Source of the DNA: Lichenostomus cassidix
Lineage: Eukaryota; Chordata; Aves; Passeriformes; Meliphagidae
Length of the DNA stretch: 64,000 nucleotides
Assembly: GCA_008360975.2 (NCBI GenBank)
Contig: CM039185.1
Location: forward strand, 1,302,001-1,366,000
Direction of reading: 5' to 3'
How positions within the stretch are numbered: the first letter of the stretch is position 1; each line of letters begins with the position of its first letter. Below are positions 12,100 through 23,079 of this stretch, one piece after another. The notes below the pieces were generated by a model. The model was not told where the DNA came from. It searched no databases and saw only the letters and a program-made list of their open reading frames with translations. The position numbers and the translations under genes are program-made.

Positions 12100-13440
12100 C
12101 CGTCCACAGGGACCTCGGGTGACCTCAGAGCCAGGGCACGGATGGGCACTGCCACCCCATTGCCCACCCTGGGGGTGCCACCAGCCAGCAGGACCCCCTG
12201 GCAGGCTGCAGGCCCCTCCCAGCCACTGATCATTCAACAGGGGAGAAGTTTTGGGATTGCTAAATTCTTCTCCCAGACACAGAAAAGTGCAGGCAGGTGA
12301 TAGGGAAAGAGCTCCGAGGAGCTGGGGAGGTCCCCAGTATTCCCAGTCGGGCTGTAGAGGAGCACTGGGAGGCATCACAGCCCCCAGCAGGGAGACTGAG
12401 CAGCTCCTCCAGGCATTTCTGGGAGAGGAGGAGGATGAGGGGTGAAGCAGAAGGGTCTGAGGCTGAGGTGAGTTTCCAGAACAAATGGCTAAGTAGGAAG
12501 AAGAGGATGGTATTGACCTTTTTTCTTCCAAAAAACCTAGTCTTGGACCTTTGCCAAACCTGGAAAACAACCTGGAGGATTTTCTGCGCTCCCAGTTAGG
12601 TTCCCACTGCACAGGGACACCCTCCAGCAGCCACCGAAGAGCCAAGCCATGAGCACAGCCCCAGCCAGGCACTGGAGAATCCCCAGAGGATGTGGAGCTG
12701 GATGTGCCCCTCGTGCCACAGGGTATGGCAGCTCTGCAGCCACCAAGGGGCTTTGCTGAAGCTCAGGGACCTTCTGTCCCCAGATAGGACATGTCACAGC
12801 CCTTCCTGGGACTCATTCTGCCCTTGCACAAGCTGCAGGACAGTTCTGGGATCACAGGGATGAGGCAGGTCCAAGGTGGAGAGGAGGAGGGTCTGTGGCT
12901 GTGGGAAGGGCTGGGGTAGCTCCTGCACAGCCAGGGAGGAGCTGCAGGCCCAGGCTGAGCTTCAGCAGGCCCAGGGCTGTGGGTGGGGGTCTCCTGTGGG
13001 GCTGCTCAGAGCAATTCGATGCCCTCAGGGCCTCACCCAGGAGAGGGGGCTGGAAGCACAGCCTGGACTTCCTGGGATGATGATTCCAGCCCTGGGGAGG
13101 GGTTGGCACCTGCTGGCTTTGTGGCATGACCTTGGCACCTTCTCCAACCGCAGGGCGATGCCCACACTGGAGAGGGCACAGATGTCCCTTTGTCTCATGT
13201 GTTTGACACAGGACCCCGTGTGACCCCAAACCTCTGCAGCTCCTCCGGAGACCTGGGGGCTGCACCCCCCATTCCCAGTGCCCAATTCAATCCGTGCCAA
13301 CCAACCGCCCTGGCAAAGGACTGGGCGATGCTGAGCTCCTGCTCTGCGAAAGGGACTCCAAAGGCAGGAAAAAAGGATGAGAGGAGTGGAATCAGAGCCA
13401 CACAGAGCACGGGGGTCTCACAAAAGGGGGTGGTCTGAGG
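12100..13440. other. Non-coding, nothing recognised
   Basis: Moderately GC-rich sequence without a recognisable ORF, RNA gene or repeat family. Confidence 0.4.
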
Positions 13441-13635
13441 CATCTGACATCTCTTCTCCCGCTGGGACAGAGTCTGGGGATGGAGAGGGAAGAGGCCAAT
13501 GGCTCCCCCACAGGGGCCCATCAGCCCCTGCCCCTGTCCTTGCCGCGGCTCCCAAACTGTGCCCACGGGCACTGGGCTCGGCTCGGCTCGGCCCCGGCGC
13601 TCCCGCAGTCCCTGTCCCGCGAGAGCGGCAGAGGA

Positions 13636-13735
13636 TAGAAGGATAGAAGGATAGAAGGAGGGAGGGAGGGAGGGAGGGAGGGAGGGACGGATGGACGGAT
13701 GGACGGATGGACGGATGGACGGATGGACGGATGCA
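13636..13735. repeat. Microsatellite (GATAGAAG, GGGA, GGATGGAC units)
   Basis: Three adjacent short tandem arrays in the flank of the duplicated exon. The equivalent position at 20025-20042 holds only three GGAT units, so the array has expanded in this copy. Confidence 0.9.
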
Positions 13736-13779
13736 GGCTCTCCCGGGGCAGGCGCCGGCCCAGCCCGGCCGGGCAGCGC

Positions 13780-13961
13780 TCACATCATGACGTGCCGCCG
13801 GCGGTGCAGGGCCAGGTGGTCGGAGCGGGAGAAGCTGCGGTCACAGTCCGAGCAGCGGAAGGGTTTGATGCCCGTGTGCTCGCGGAAGTGCCGGGTGAGC
13901 TCGTCCGAGCGGGCGAACTTCCAGGTGCAGCCTTCCCACGTGCATTTGTAGGGCTTCTCGC
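13780..13961 (-). CDS. KLF8: Duplicate KLF8 terminal exon (zinc fingers 2-3)
   Basis: The exon is intact: acceptor 'ggcacag', an open frame beginning GEKPYKC when joined to the preceding KLF8 exon, complete second and third C2H2 fingers, and a TGA stop at 13780-13782. Over 182 bases it differs from the exon at 20090-20271 at one site, 13881 (C on the plus strand; T at 20191). This changes Lys281 to Glu between the two zinc-ligand histidines of finger 2. It lies about 6.3 kb downstream on the same strand and keeps the same entry phase, so the exon at 20462-20595 could splice to it as an alternative last exon. No copies of the upstream KLF8 exons were found beside it. A collapsed or false duplication in the assembly, or an unused remnant, remains possible. 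Confidence 0.8.
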
Positions 13962-14004
13962 CTGTGCCGGGGGAGCACCGAGTGGTCAGCGCTGCCGCAG
14001 GAGC

Positions 14005-14866
14005 CCAGCGCGCTCAGGGAAATTCCCGAAGAACGGGAATCCCTCGGCTCCTCCTCCAGCTCTCGCCCAGCGCGGGCCGCTGGCGCCACCGAGTGCCCGA
14101 GCGCTGTCAGCGGGTCCCGGCAGCGCCGCTCGGCCGGGCTCAGGGGTACCGGGGGCGACAGCAGCACCCATCGGGACCTGTCCCAGCAGCCCCCCAGGCA
14201 CAGCCGGGGGTCCTAACCACACACACAGAGCCCGGGGCGCTGGGGGTGGTGAGGAGGGGGAACCCCAGCAGGGCCACCCTATTAGCAGATTCGGGGGAGA
14301 GCGGCCGGAGGATCCCCCCGACCGTGGCTTTGGCTACCAGCACGCCCAAAAGGGCGAGCACAGAACCCACGTGTCCCAAAGGTACCACTCTGAACCTTCA
14401 CAGAGGGTGACAGCATCCCCAAAGGGCTCCCGGTGCTCCCAAGGGCGGCTCCCAAGGGGCTCCCTTGTCCCTGGAGGAAATTGCCAGCCCTGACACACTG
14501 TGCCAGCACCCTGCGCCCCCAAAGGGACCCCCAGACTGTGGCAGAGGGTGCCAGGGCCCCCAGAGGGACCCCCGAGGCCCTTCAAAAGGTGATAGAATTC
14601 CCAAATCCTCTGAAAGTTTGTTTTTTCATTCCTTTGAGGAGTATTCATATCTTTGGGGGTTTTTTCCTCTCTGAAACAGGACGTTTTTCATGCAAAAACC
14701 CCAAAATCTTCTACTGAGCAATTTAGAGATTTTCTGAGTCTGCTCGAGGAGCAAGAATGGGACAAAGGGAGGAGGAATGAGACAATGGAGAGGCAAAATA
14801 TTCTTGTCCCACATAAATTAATGACCTTTCTGTTATGAGAGTTGATTATAGTGAAAGTATCTAATG
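14005..14866. other. Non-coding, nothing recognised
   Basis: A palindromic kappa-B-like 'gggaaattccc' occurs at 14017-14027, which may be chance. No gene is visible. Confidence 0.4.
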
Positions 14867-14869
14867 CCT

Positions 14870-15612
14870 CATCCTTGCCTCAGGCAGAGGTGGTGCCAGT
14901 GGCAGGTACTGGAGGCGCCGAGGGATTCCTGTTCTTTGGGAATTTCAGTGGTGTCGTTCTTGCAGCCCTCTGTGGGAGAACAGAGGCCGAGCTATGCCCC
15001 TCTGGGTTCTTTAATTCTGTGGCAGAAGGAAGGACTTGGGTGCATGTGGTGGGTGATGCAGAGAAGGTGTTTTTTAGGGTTTATTTCTCACTGTGCTGCT
15101 CTGATTTTGTTGGTCATAAATTCAGTGAATATCCCCAAGTTCAGCCTGCTTTCCTGCAATGGTATTCACTGAGGGATCTCTCCCCATCCTTATCTCATCT
15201 CAGGAACTTTACGCTGCATTTTCCCTCCCCTGTCTGGTTGCAAAGGGCAGTGACAGGGTGGCTTTGGTGGCATCCAGCCAGGGTCACCCAACCACAACGG
15301 TGGACAATGTCCTGCTTCTGCCCAGGACAGGGTTAACTTGTGGAGCAGCCAGGAGGGCACAGCAGGACCTGATCTCACCTCAGCCATTCACAGGGGGATG
15401 GAGTTTGGGGGTTGTTTCCAGCTTTCTGGGGTCAGGTGACACCTGGGGAGTGATCAAGTGTAAATCGTTCCCTGTCTTTGTACACTCTGTTACCAGGTTT
15501 GCTGTCGGTACCACTTGTTTTCATCTCTCTTTGCTGTCTCCAGTAAATTGTTCTTATCTCAGCCCCTGTTCTTCACCTTTTGTGCCTCCAGTTCTCCTCT
15601 CCATCCCACCAG
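14870..15612 (+). mobile_element. Possible ERVL-type solo LTR remnant
   Basis: The stretch at about 15530-15610 resembles the 3' part of avian ERVL LTRs (a 'ttcttatctcagcccctg' block followed by 'ccatcccacca'). The 5' boundary is uncertain. No retroviral coding sequence is attached, and there is no clear target-site duplication. The call rests on remembered LTR features only. Confidence 0.3.
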
Positions 15613-16451
15613 GTGCTCTGAGGTGTGTCAGTGGGAACATCCCATTGGGGAATGCCGTTCCTAAACCACCACAGGTGCACTGGGTGCCTCTCCAGCTGAA
15701 AGCCAACTGTGTCCTGCAGTCTGCTGCCAAAGATACGGAGAAAAACTCATTGGCAATGTTGGTGGTGTCACCATTTGGCTGCCTTGGGGTCCAGTTCCTA
15801 CTGGAGTTCCAGCATGTCCAGCACAGCAAGGGTCCAGAACTGGGGTTAGGGGTGGTGGGCCACTCCTTCAGGCCACCCCAGTCACTGTCAGTGGCCACTC
15901 TCCACTGGCCTTAAGCCCTGCCATGTGGGGCTGGTGAAGGGTGAGCAAGACTGGCTGACCACCCCCTGCTCTCCAGTTCATGGATCATCTCATGGATGGA
16001 GATCACGGGCTCTCAATTCCATCACTCTGCCCAGCTCAGCCCCTATCCCTGCCCCACACATGACACACAGGGAGCAAACTCTGCTGCTTGCAGTGTTATT
16101 TCTGTGTAGAAAAGATGTTAAATGGTTGTGTATAAATATCCAGCTTTGGAGTTCCAAATTCCCTGTTGATGTGGGTTGGACAACAAAAGAGAAAACAGAA
16201 CCACCCCCACCCCAGGGTTTGGAGCAGGGCAGGGGGTGGGATGGAGTCCCCAGCTGTGGGGGCCATGGAGACAGCAGCAGGGCTGGCCCCAAAGCCATGT
16301 GGGAAAGGAGCAGCCCCAAGGTGCTCCCAGCCTCCCCTCTGGGTTCTCCCCTTCTGTGGGGGAAGGAAGGACCTGGAGAAGCCACATCAGCTGGAGAGCA
16401 TAGCCTGGGACAGGGGACAGCAGGATGGGGACACACACACCTCCTGAGACC

Positions 16452-17030
16452 TCCTGGGAATCACAGAATTACCAGGGCTGGAAAAGCCCCCTAAGAGCAT
16501 CGAGTCGAACCCACCACTGCCAAGGCCACCATAACCCATGTCCCCAAGTGCCACATCCACATGCTGTTAAATCCCTCCAGGGATGGGGACTCCACCCCTG
16601 CCCTGGGCAGCTGTACCAGGGCTGGACAAACCTTTCCAGGAAGGAATTTTTCCTAATGCCCAATTTAAACCTCCCCTGGCCCAGCCTGAGGCTGTTCCCT
16701 CTCCTCCTGTCCCTGTTTCCTGGGAGCAGAACCCAACTACCCCCAGCTGTCCCCTCCTGGCAGCAGTTGTGCAGAGCCACAAGGTCCCCCTGAGCCTCCT
16801 TTGCTCCAGGCTGAGCTCCTTTCCCAGCTCCTTCAGCTGCTCCTGGTGCTCCAGACCCTTCCCCAGCTCCGTTCCCTTCCCTGGACACACTCCAGCCCCT
16901 TCATGTGCTTCTCACTGTGAGGGGCCCAGAGCTGCCCCCAAGACTGGAGGTGCCTCAGCAGGGGACAGTCCCTGCCCTGGGCCTGTGATCACCTCATGGC
17001 TGGTATAGCCCAGATGCCACTGAATCTCTT
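16452..17030 (-). mobile_element. CR1 LINE 3' region
   Basis: Begins with 'gaatcacagaattaccaggg', the reverse complement of a CR1 tail, and continues through the CR1 3' UTR. A second CR1 tail starts at about 17071. The copy is 5'-truncated and non-coding. Confidence 0.75.
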
Positions 17031-17070
17031 GGCCACACAAGTACACTGCTGGCTCTCCCAGGCCCTTCTG

Positions 17071-18730
17071 TAGAATCGTGGGATGTGCTGAGCTGGAAGG
17101 GACCCACCAGGACCATCCAGTCTAACCCCTGGCCCTGCACAGACACCCAACAATCCCACCCTGGGCATCCCTGGCAGGGCTGTCCAAACCCTCCTGGAGC
17201 TCTGGCAGCCTCAGGCTGTGCCCATTCCCTGGGCAGCCTGGGCAGTGCCAGCACCCTCTGGGGGAAGAGCCTTTCCCTGATATCCAACCTGACCTGCCCT
17301 GACACAACTCCAGGCCATTCCCTTGGTCCTGTCACTCTCACAAGTGAAGAGATCAGAGACCCTCTGGAGGATGTCAAAGACGTCAGTGAGGTCTCCCCTC
17401 AGTCTCCTCCAGCTGAACAAACCAAGTGTCCTCAGTGGCTCCTCATACAGCTCCTCCAGACCTTTCCCCAGCTTTGTGGCCTCCTTTGCTCACTCTCTAA
17501 CAGCTTCATGTCTTTTTTATACTGTGGTGTCCAGAACTGCCCCAGCACTCGAGGTGAGGCCACCCCAGCCCACAGCAGGGCAGGACAATCCCTCCCTGGC
17601 CCAGCTGGTGATTCTGGGCCTGGTGCCCCCAGGACTGAGATGTCCCTCCTGAGGATTGTCCCTCACAATGAACTGGCCAGGTCCCCTCCCACACTGCTCT
17701 CCAGCAGCTCATTCCCCAGTCCATCCACACAGCCAGAGTTGTCCCATCCCAGGTGCAGAATCCAGCATTTTTCCTTGTTGAGCTCCACATGGTTGCTGAT
17801 TTCCCATCTCTGATTTGAATCTGGGTCTCTGCAGGGCCTCTCTGCCCTCGAGGGTGTTGACAGTTCCTCCCAGTTTGATGTTGTTGGCACACTTCCCTAC
17901 TATTCCTTGCAGTTCTGTATCCAGGTTGCTAATGAAGACGTCGAAGAGCCCAGGGCAGAGGATGGAGCCCTGTGGAACCCCACTGGTGGCCAGTGGCAGC
18001 CTGGTGTCACCTCAGTCACTGTTACTCTTTGTGCCTGAGCCATGAGCCAGTTGTTCATCCATCCCATGATGTGCTTATCCAGCTGTGGCCTGGACAGTTT
18101 GTCCAGAAGGATCCTGGGACAGACAGTATCAAAACCTTCTCTGGAGTCCAAAAAGATTCCATCTCCTGGCGTTCCTACATCAACCAGGTGGGTTTCCCTG
18201 TTGTAGAATGACATCAGGTTGGACAAGCAGGACTTTGCCCTCATGAAGCCATAACCTGTAACTGCATTGTCCTCCAGATGTTTTTCAATACATCCCAGAT
18301 TGTTTTCTGATTTTACTGGGCACTGAAGTGACACTGCCAGGCCTGTTGTTTGCAAGGTCCTCCTTCTTGCCCTTCTGAAAAATCAGGACAACGTTCCAGT
18401 CAGCTGGGAGCTCTCTGGATTCCCAAGACTTCTCAAAATCATCAAGAGAGGCTTTGTGATGACATCAGCAGCTCTTTGAAAATTCTCAGATGAATCCCAT
18501 CAGGCCCCATAGGGATTTGCAGGGATCCAGCTGGAGCAGCAGGTCCCACACAGGTTCAGGGATGACTGGGAGTCGATCACACTCATCCTGGTCCTCTAGT
18601 TCAGGGCACTGGGACCCCCTGGGTCCATCCTCTGTGTTGAAGACAGAGGCAAAGAATGCATTGAACAGCTTTGCCTTGTCCCTGTCCCTGTCCCTGCTGG
18701 GAGGTGACATCCTCATCCTGGAACAGGCCC
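17071..18730 (-). mobile_element. CR1 LINE with degraded reverse transcriptase
   Basis: A longer 5'-truncated CR1 copy. Minus-strand frames at 17663-17890, 17900-18355 and 18486-18716 carry broken pieces of CR1 reverse transcriptase, including a remnant of the 'FDTV..ILLDKL' block and 'LNAFFASVF'. Frameshifts and stops break the frame several times, so this is a dead element. Confidence 0.85.
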
Positions 18731-19612
18731 ATCCATGGGATTTCTACACTGCCTTTGCCATTAATAGACTGAACAACTATCCCACACCTGGCAGCTCTCC
18801 AGCCACTCTGGGCGAGGCCTGCAGCTCGAGCAGGCTGGCTGTGGCCAAGTGCAGGTCCCAGCACTTCACCTGTGCCCAGCCAGCCTTGCCCTCAGGCCAT
18901 GCTGCTCAGGGACCACCTCAGGCCAGGGACAAGCTCTGCCCATGGCACACCCTGGCTGGTGGATGGCAAGCTGAGGAAAAGCACATTCCCAAGCAGCTGT
19001 GAGTTCTTTTCAGAGGCCACAGGTCCCTGAAATGTCCCCCCAGACCCTCCCCACACCAGCTCCCCCCTCCCCAAATAGCTAAGGCAAAAGCATCAGCTCA
19101 GAGAGAGTTAGGGGAAGCTCCTCCTCCCAACCAGCCCCTGCAGGGACTGCCCTGAGCATGGGGGCTGTCATGGTCCCCATCACCTTCCCACCACCCCACA
19201 GCTCAGAGGCTCCAACCCCAAATCTGACAACCTCCCAGCAGCCAGGGGGGGTTGGCTGGGGGGGACTGAAGAAACACTCCACAAAATCCATAATTAAAAA
19301 GCAAAGCATGTGGCCACAGCCGCTGGTTTAACTTAGAAACACTTCAAGTGGCCCAGAGTCTTCCAAAAAACCCGAGAGCTGCAGGCCCTCAATTCCCCCC
19401 ACCCTGTCCCACCCCCTTGTAGAATTCCATAAAATAAAAAGTTCCATGTTCCACAAAGAACCCCTTCTTGAGGTGGTGATGGTCTTGTGGATCACTGCTG
19501 GGTTGTGTTTCTCCCCCTTCTTGATTCTTCTTTTTCTCCAGGGGCTCTCCGTGTGCCCCTGGCACCTCCCATGAAGCCCAGCACATGCTGAGGGACACAC
19601 AGAGAGATGATG
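18731..19612. other. Non-coding, nothing recognised
   Basis: Lies downstream of the KLF8 stop codon and could include KLF8 3' UTR. No minus-strand AATAAA or ATTAAA was seen close to the stop. Confidence 0.35.
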
Positions 19613-20089
19613 TCCCTTCTCCCGCTGGGACAGAGTCTGGGGATGGAGAGGGAAGAGGCCAATAGCTCCTCCACAGGGGCCCATCACCCCCTGCCCCTGT
19701 CCTTGCCGAGGCTCCCAGATTGTGCCCACGGGCACTGGGAGGGACAGGGGACAGGGAGCACACGAGGGGCAGGAGGCTGAAGAGCCTGAGGCAGCTGCTG
19801 GCTGAATTCCAGGTGAGGAGTCAAGGAGCCTCCAAGCGAGGACAAACCCAGGGAAAAAAACAACCGGGGCCAAGAGACAAGGGGCAGCAGTCCCGAATCC
19901 ATTGTTTGCCGTGCTGTGCCGGCGGGGCTCCTGCAGCAGGCACGGTTCACTCAGCCCAGAACGGCTCGGCCCGGCGCTCCCGCAGTCCCTGCCCCGCCCC
20001 GCCGGAGCGGCAGGGCATGGAGGGAAGCATGGATGGATGGATGCAGGCTCTCCCGGGGCAGGCGCCGGCCCAGCCCGGCCGGGCAGCGC

Positions 20090-21942
20090 TCACATCATGA
20101 CGTGCCGCCGGCGGTGCAGGGCCAGGTGGTCGGAGCGGGAGAAGCTGCGGTCACAGTCCGAGCAGCGGAAGGGTTTGATGCCCGTGTGCTTGCGGAAGTG
20201 CCGGGTGAGCTCGTCCGAGCGGGCGAACTTCCAGGTGCAGCCTTCCCACGTGCATTTGTAGGGCTTCTCGCCTGTGCCGGGGGAGCACCGAGTGGTCAGC
20301 ACCGTAACAACGATCCCCCACGCCCCTCCCAGAAATTCCAAATGGGCAGTGCCTCAGCGCCTCCACCCAGCACCCCCAAAGTGCCACCCCTGAGTCCAGG
20401 GCCAGACCACCACTGCACCCCCAGCCCCTGGGGAATCCGGGGATGCCAATCCTGCCCCTACCTGTGTGTATCCTCCGGTGGGCTTTGAGGTGGGAGCTTT
20501 TAGTGTAGACCTTATTGCAGCCCTCGAAGTCGCACTGGTGGATGCGCCGCTTCTTCAGGTCCGGGGAATCGGCTCTGGGCCCCCGTGCCGTGGGCCTGCG
20601 GGAACAGAGAGAGCTAGAGCCATGGCCCCTGGAGCCCACTGGGGGCCCAAGAGGATAAAGGGTGGGGAGCCACAGGCAGGAGGAGACTCACTCTCTCTGG
20701 AGGTCCTGGAAAGGTGCTGGGCCACTCTCGGAGGTGCTGTCCTCACTGTCGCTGTTCATGTCCATGGGGTACACGGAGCCAGGGTCCATTTTCACTGGAG
20801 GTGTCCGGGGGAGGAAAGCTTTGGGGCACAAAGAGGCAAGGGGTGAGCACAGAACAGGGACATCCCTCAAAACACCCACCCCACATCACAGGGACAGCCT
20901 TCCCTCTGCTCCTGCAGTGCTCCGAGCACTGCCTGTCCCTCCAGAGAATCAAATCCAGCTGGGCAGATGGAGAGCCCCCAAAGGGAGGAAACAACTTGGG
21001 GAGTACTGCTTTTGTCTGCCTGTTCCTATACAGAGCAGGGCAGATCCAGGCCCTCCACCCCGGATATAGTGGGAAGCTGGGAATGTCCTCGGAAAGGGGA
21101 TTGTGGGGGGCACAGGGAGCAGCTGAACTGAAACCAGAGCTGCTGGCAGCAGGCAGCCAGTGGGAAGGGCAGGGCAGGCTGCCAGCAGCAGGATGGGTGG
21201 AGGACAGGCAGTGCCATGCCCTGTGTGTCCCTGCCCTCCCTATGTCCCCTGGGGGGCACAGCCTGGGGGCTGAGGGCTTTGTATGAAAGTGGTACATGCT
21301 GATGGCAGGGACGCTTCACAGTGAAAAACTGAGATCCCCTTCAAGGGTGCCCCTCCACGAGGCAGGACAGACACCCCCCTCACCCCCCAAATTCCAGGGT
21401 TCTCCCCAGGTGCCCTTACCAGACCCAGCGTTCTTGCCGTCCCCCCCGATGAGGGGCACGGTAATGGCGGTGACGCCGTCCGTGGGCACGGTGGTGTAGA
21501 CGACGGGGAGGGACTGCACCACCACGGGGATGGTCTGCAGGTTACCCATCTTGCTGGGCAGGTTGACGGAGGGGATGGTGTGGATGACGTGGAGGATCTG
21601 CTGCCCGCCGCTGCCCTGCGTGGAGGCCAGGATGGAGCCGGGTGAGAGGACAGCCGGGATGGCCGAGGTGGAGCTGAGGCCGGAGGGCGGGATGGACACG
21701 GTGGTGGGAGCGGGAAGCGGGGGAGCCACCAGCATGGGGGAAGACTGGACCGAGGTGGGGGGTGGTGGCGGCGGGGCCGAAGCCGGAGCCACCTTGGATT
21801 TGTTGAGGGAGAGATCGACGGGCTCGGCCTGGGGCTGGCTGCAGTCGCTGGCCAGCAGCTCCTCGGGGGGCTCCGTCTTGATGTCGGCCAGCAGCACCGG
21901 GGGGTCGAGGGGGCCCTCGGCCAAAAGCGCCGACGAGCTCAT
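20090..21942 (-). CDS. KLF8: Krueppel-like factor 8 (four coding exons)
   Basis: Sequence-specific transcription factor of the KLF3/8/12 group, nuclear, binding GC/CACCC boxes and able to recruit CtBP. Coding exons: 21420-21942 (the exon itself starts at a 'cttgcag' acceptor, 21966), 20692-20794, 20462-20595 and 20090-20271. All junctions have GT-AG sites and compatible phases, giving 313 residues from Met at 21942; human KLF8 has 359 and a longer N-terminus. Residues 21-24 (IKTE) fit a SUMO site matching human K67. Residues 41-45 (PVDLS) are the CtBP-binding motif. The stretch from [13 protein letters not shown] to [12 protein letters not shown] is diagnostic of KLF8. Three C2H2 fingers lie at about 230-252, 260-282 and 290-310. 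No counterpart of the human N-terminal segment before MTSP was found; an alternative upstream start is listed separately. The last exon is duplicated at 13780-13961. Confidence 0.94.
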
Positions 21943-22960
21943 GGCGGGCGTCGCCTTCCCCTGGCCCTGCAAGAGACCCGCAGTCCGTGAGGAGCCGGGG
22001 AAACTGAGGCACGGGGCGGGGGCGAAGGGTTTTTTTTAACGGGCTCTCACCAACCAACCGACCGGGGCGGCGCCTCGGGGCGGCTCCGGCGGGGCGTGGG
22101 GCCACCCGGGGGTCGCCAGGCCGGGCATGGCGGGGCCCGCCCGCGCCCCGAGGCGGGGCAGGGCCCGCCCGTCCCTCACGGACCCGCCCGGCCCCTCACG
22201 GCGGCCGCGGCGCGCGCCGAGGGCGGGAACCGCAGGCCCCGCCCCCCCGCCCGCGCGCGCCTTTGTGCCGGGCCGGCCCCGCCCCTCGCGGCCGGGCGGG
22301 GAGGGGGCGTGTCCCGCGCGCGGGGCGGTGGCGGCCCCGCCCCGCTCCTTCCCCCCGCGCCTTAAAGGGGCCGCGCCCCCGCGCCCCGCGGCCCCCCGCC
22401 CGGGGTCACTCGCGCACCGACCCGCGGGGCCGCCACTGCCCGTCCGCCCTGCCCGCGGCTCCCGCCGGCCGCCCGCGGCACCATCTCCCGGGCCGCGCCG
22501 GACGAGGTGCGAAGGGCCCCGCGGCTCCACCTGGGCTCGGCCGCGGGTGGAGCTTCTTAAAGGGCCCGGCCCGGCCCCCGCGGGAGGCACCGGGCACGGC
22601 CCCGCTCGCGGCACCCCCGGCGCCGCGCACACGCGGGACCGCGACGCAACCTAGGGGCGACCGGGACCCCCGAATCCACCGCACCCCGCGCCGGGTCCCG
22701 GGGCACTCGTGCGGGCGCCCGGCACGCGGCCACCACGGGGGACCCTGTGCCCAAATCGGCTCCTCGTCACCCCCCGCGCTGCCCCGGGCCCCCCCGGCAC
22801 CGTCCCGGGCTCCCCCGCACGTACCTGCCCACGCAGGGACCGTCCCCGCCCGCGGAGCCCCCACGCACCGGCCTCGCGCGGCGGCCCCGCCCCGCCACAC
22901 CCAGCGCCGCGCCCCGCGCACACGGCCCGGCCCCGCCCGGGGGGGCGGCGGCTAAAGCAC
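21450..22960. promoter_or_regulatory. CpG island over and upstream of the first certain KLF8 exon
   Basis: Extremely GC- and CpG-rich sequence reaching from the coding exon into the upstream intron. It could hold an alternative KLF8 promoter or untranslated first exons, but no specific start site is supported. Confidence 0.55.
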
Positions 22961-23079
22961 ACCCCCGGCACCGAGCCCTCTGCACCGGCACCGAGCCCCC
23001 TGCACCGCCACCCACCGAGCCCTCGGCACCGGTACCGAGCCCGCCGGCACCGAGCCCCGCGATCGCACAGGGAGCCCCG

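Larger units (their letters stand above)
13447..14000 (-). repeat. Downstream copy of the KLF8 last exon and flank
   Basis: Same-strand duplicate of 19615-20300. Homology begins in the flank at 'cttctcccgctgggacagag', continues through the whole coding exon and its splice acceptor, and stops just after 'gagcaccgagtggtcagc' in the preceding intron. The flank differs by about six substitutions in 120 compared bases, and the KLF8-side copy has roughly 220 extra bases. CR1 and LTR sequence lies between the copies. Confidence 0.9.

Noticed and set aside
11614..12672. 352-codon minus-strand ORF
   Set aside because: No domain recognised, overlapping open frames on both strands. Only the donor-terminated part at 11691-11822 is kept as a weak candidate in another frame.
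13841..14167. 108-codon minus-strand ORF over the duplicate exon
   Set aside because: Wrong frame relative to the zinc fingers. The correct frame is only open from the acceptor to the stop at 13780.
17900..18355. Minus-strand ORF as a host gene
   Set aside because: It is a fragment of CR1 reverse transcriptase broken by frameshifts and stops.
20151..20639. 162-codon minus-strand ORF that includes KLF8 finger 1
   Set aside because: It reads through the intron and then enters the last exon out of frame. The spliced model gives intact fingers.
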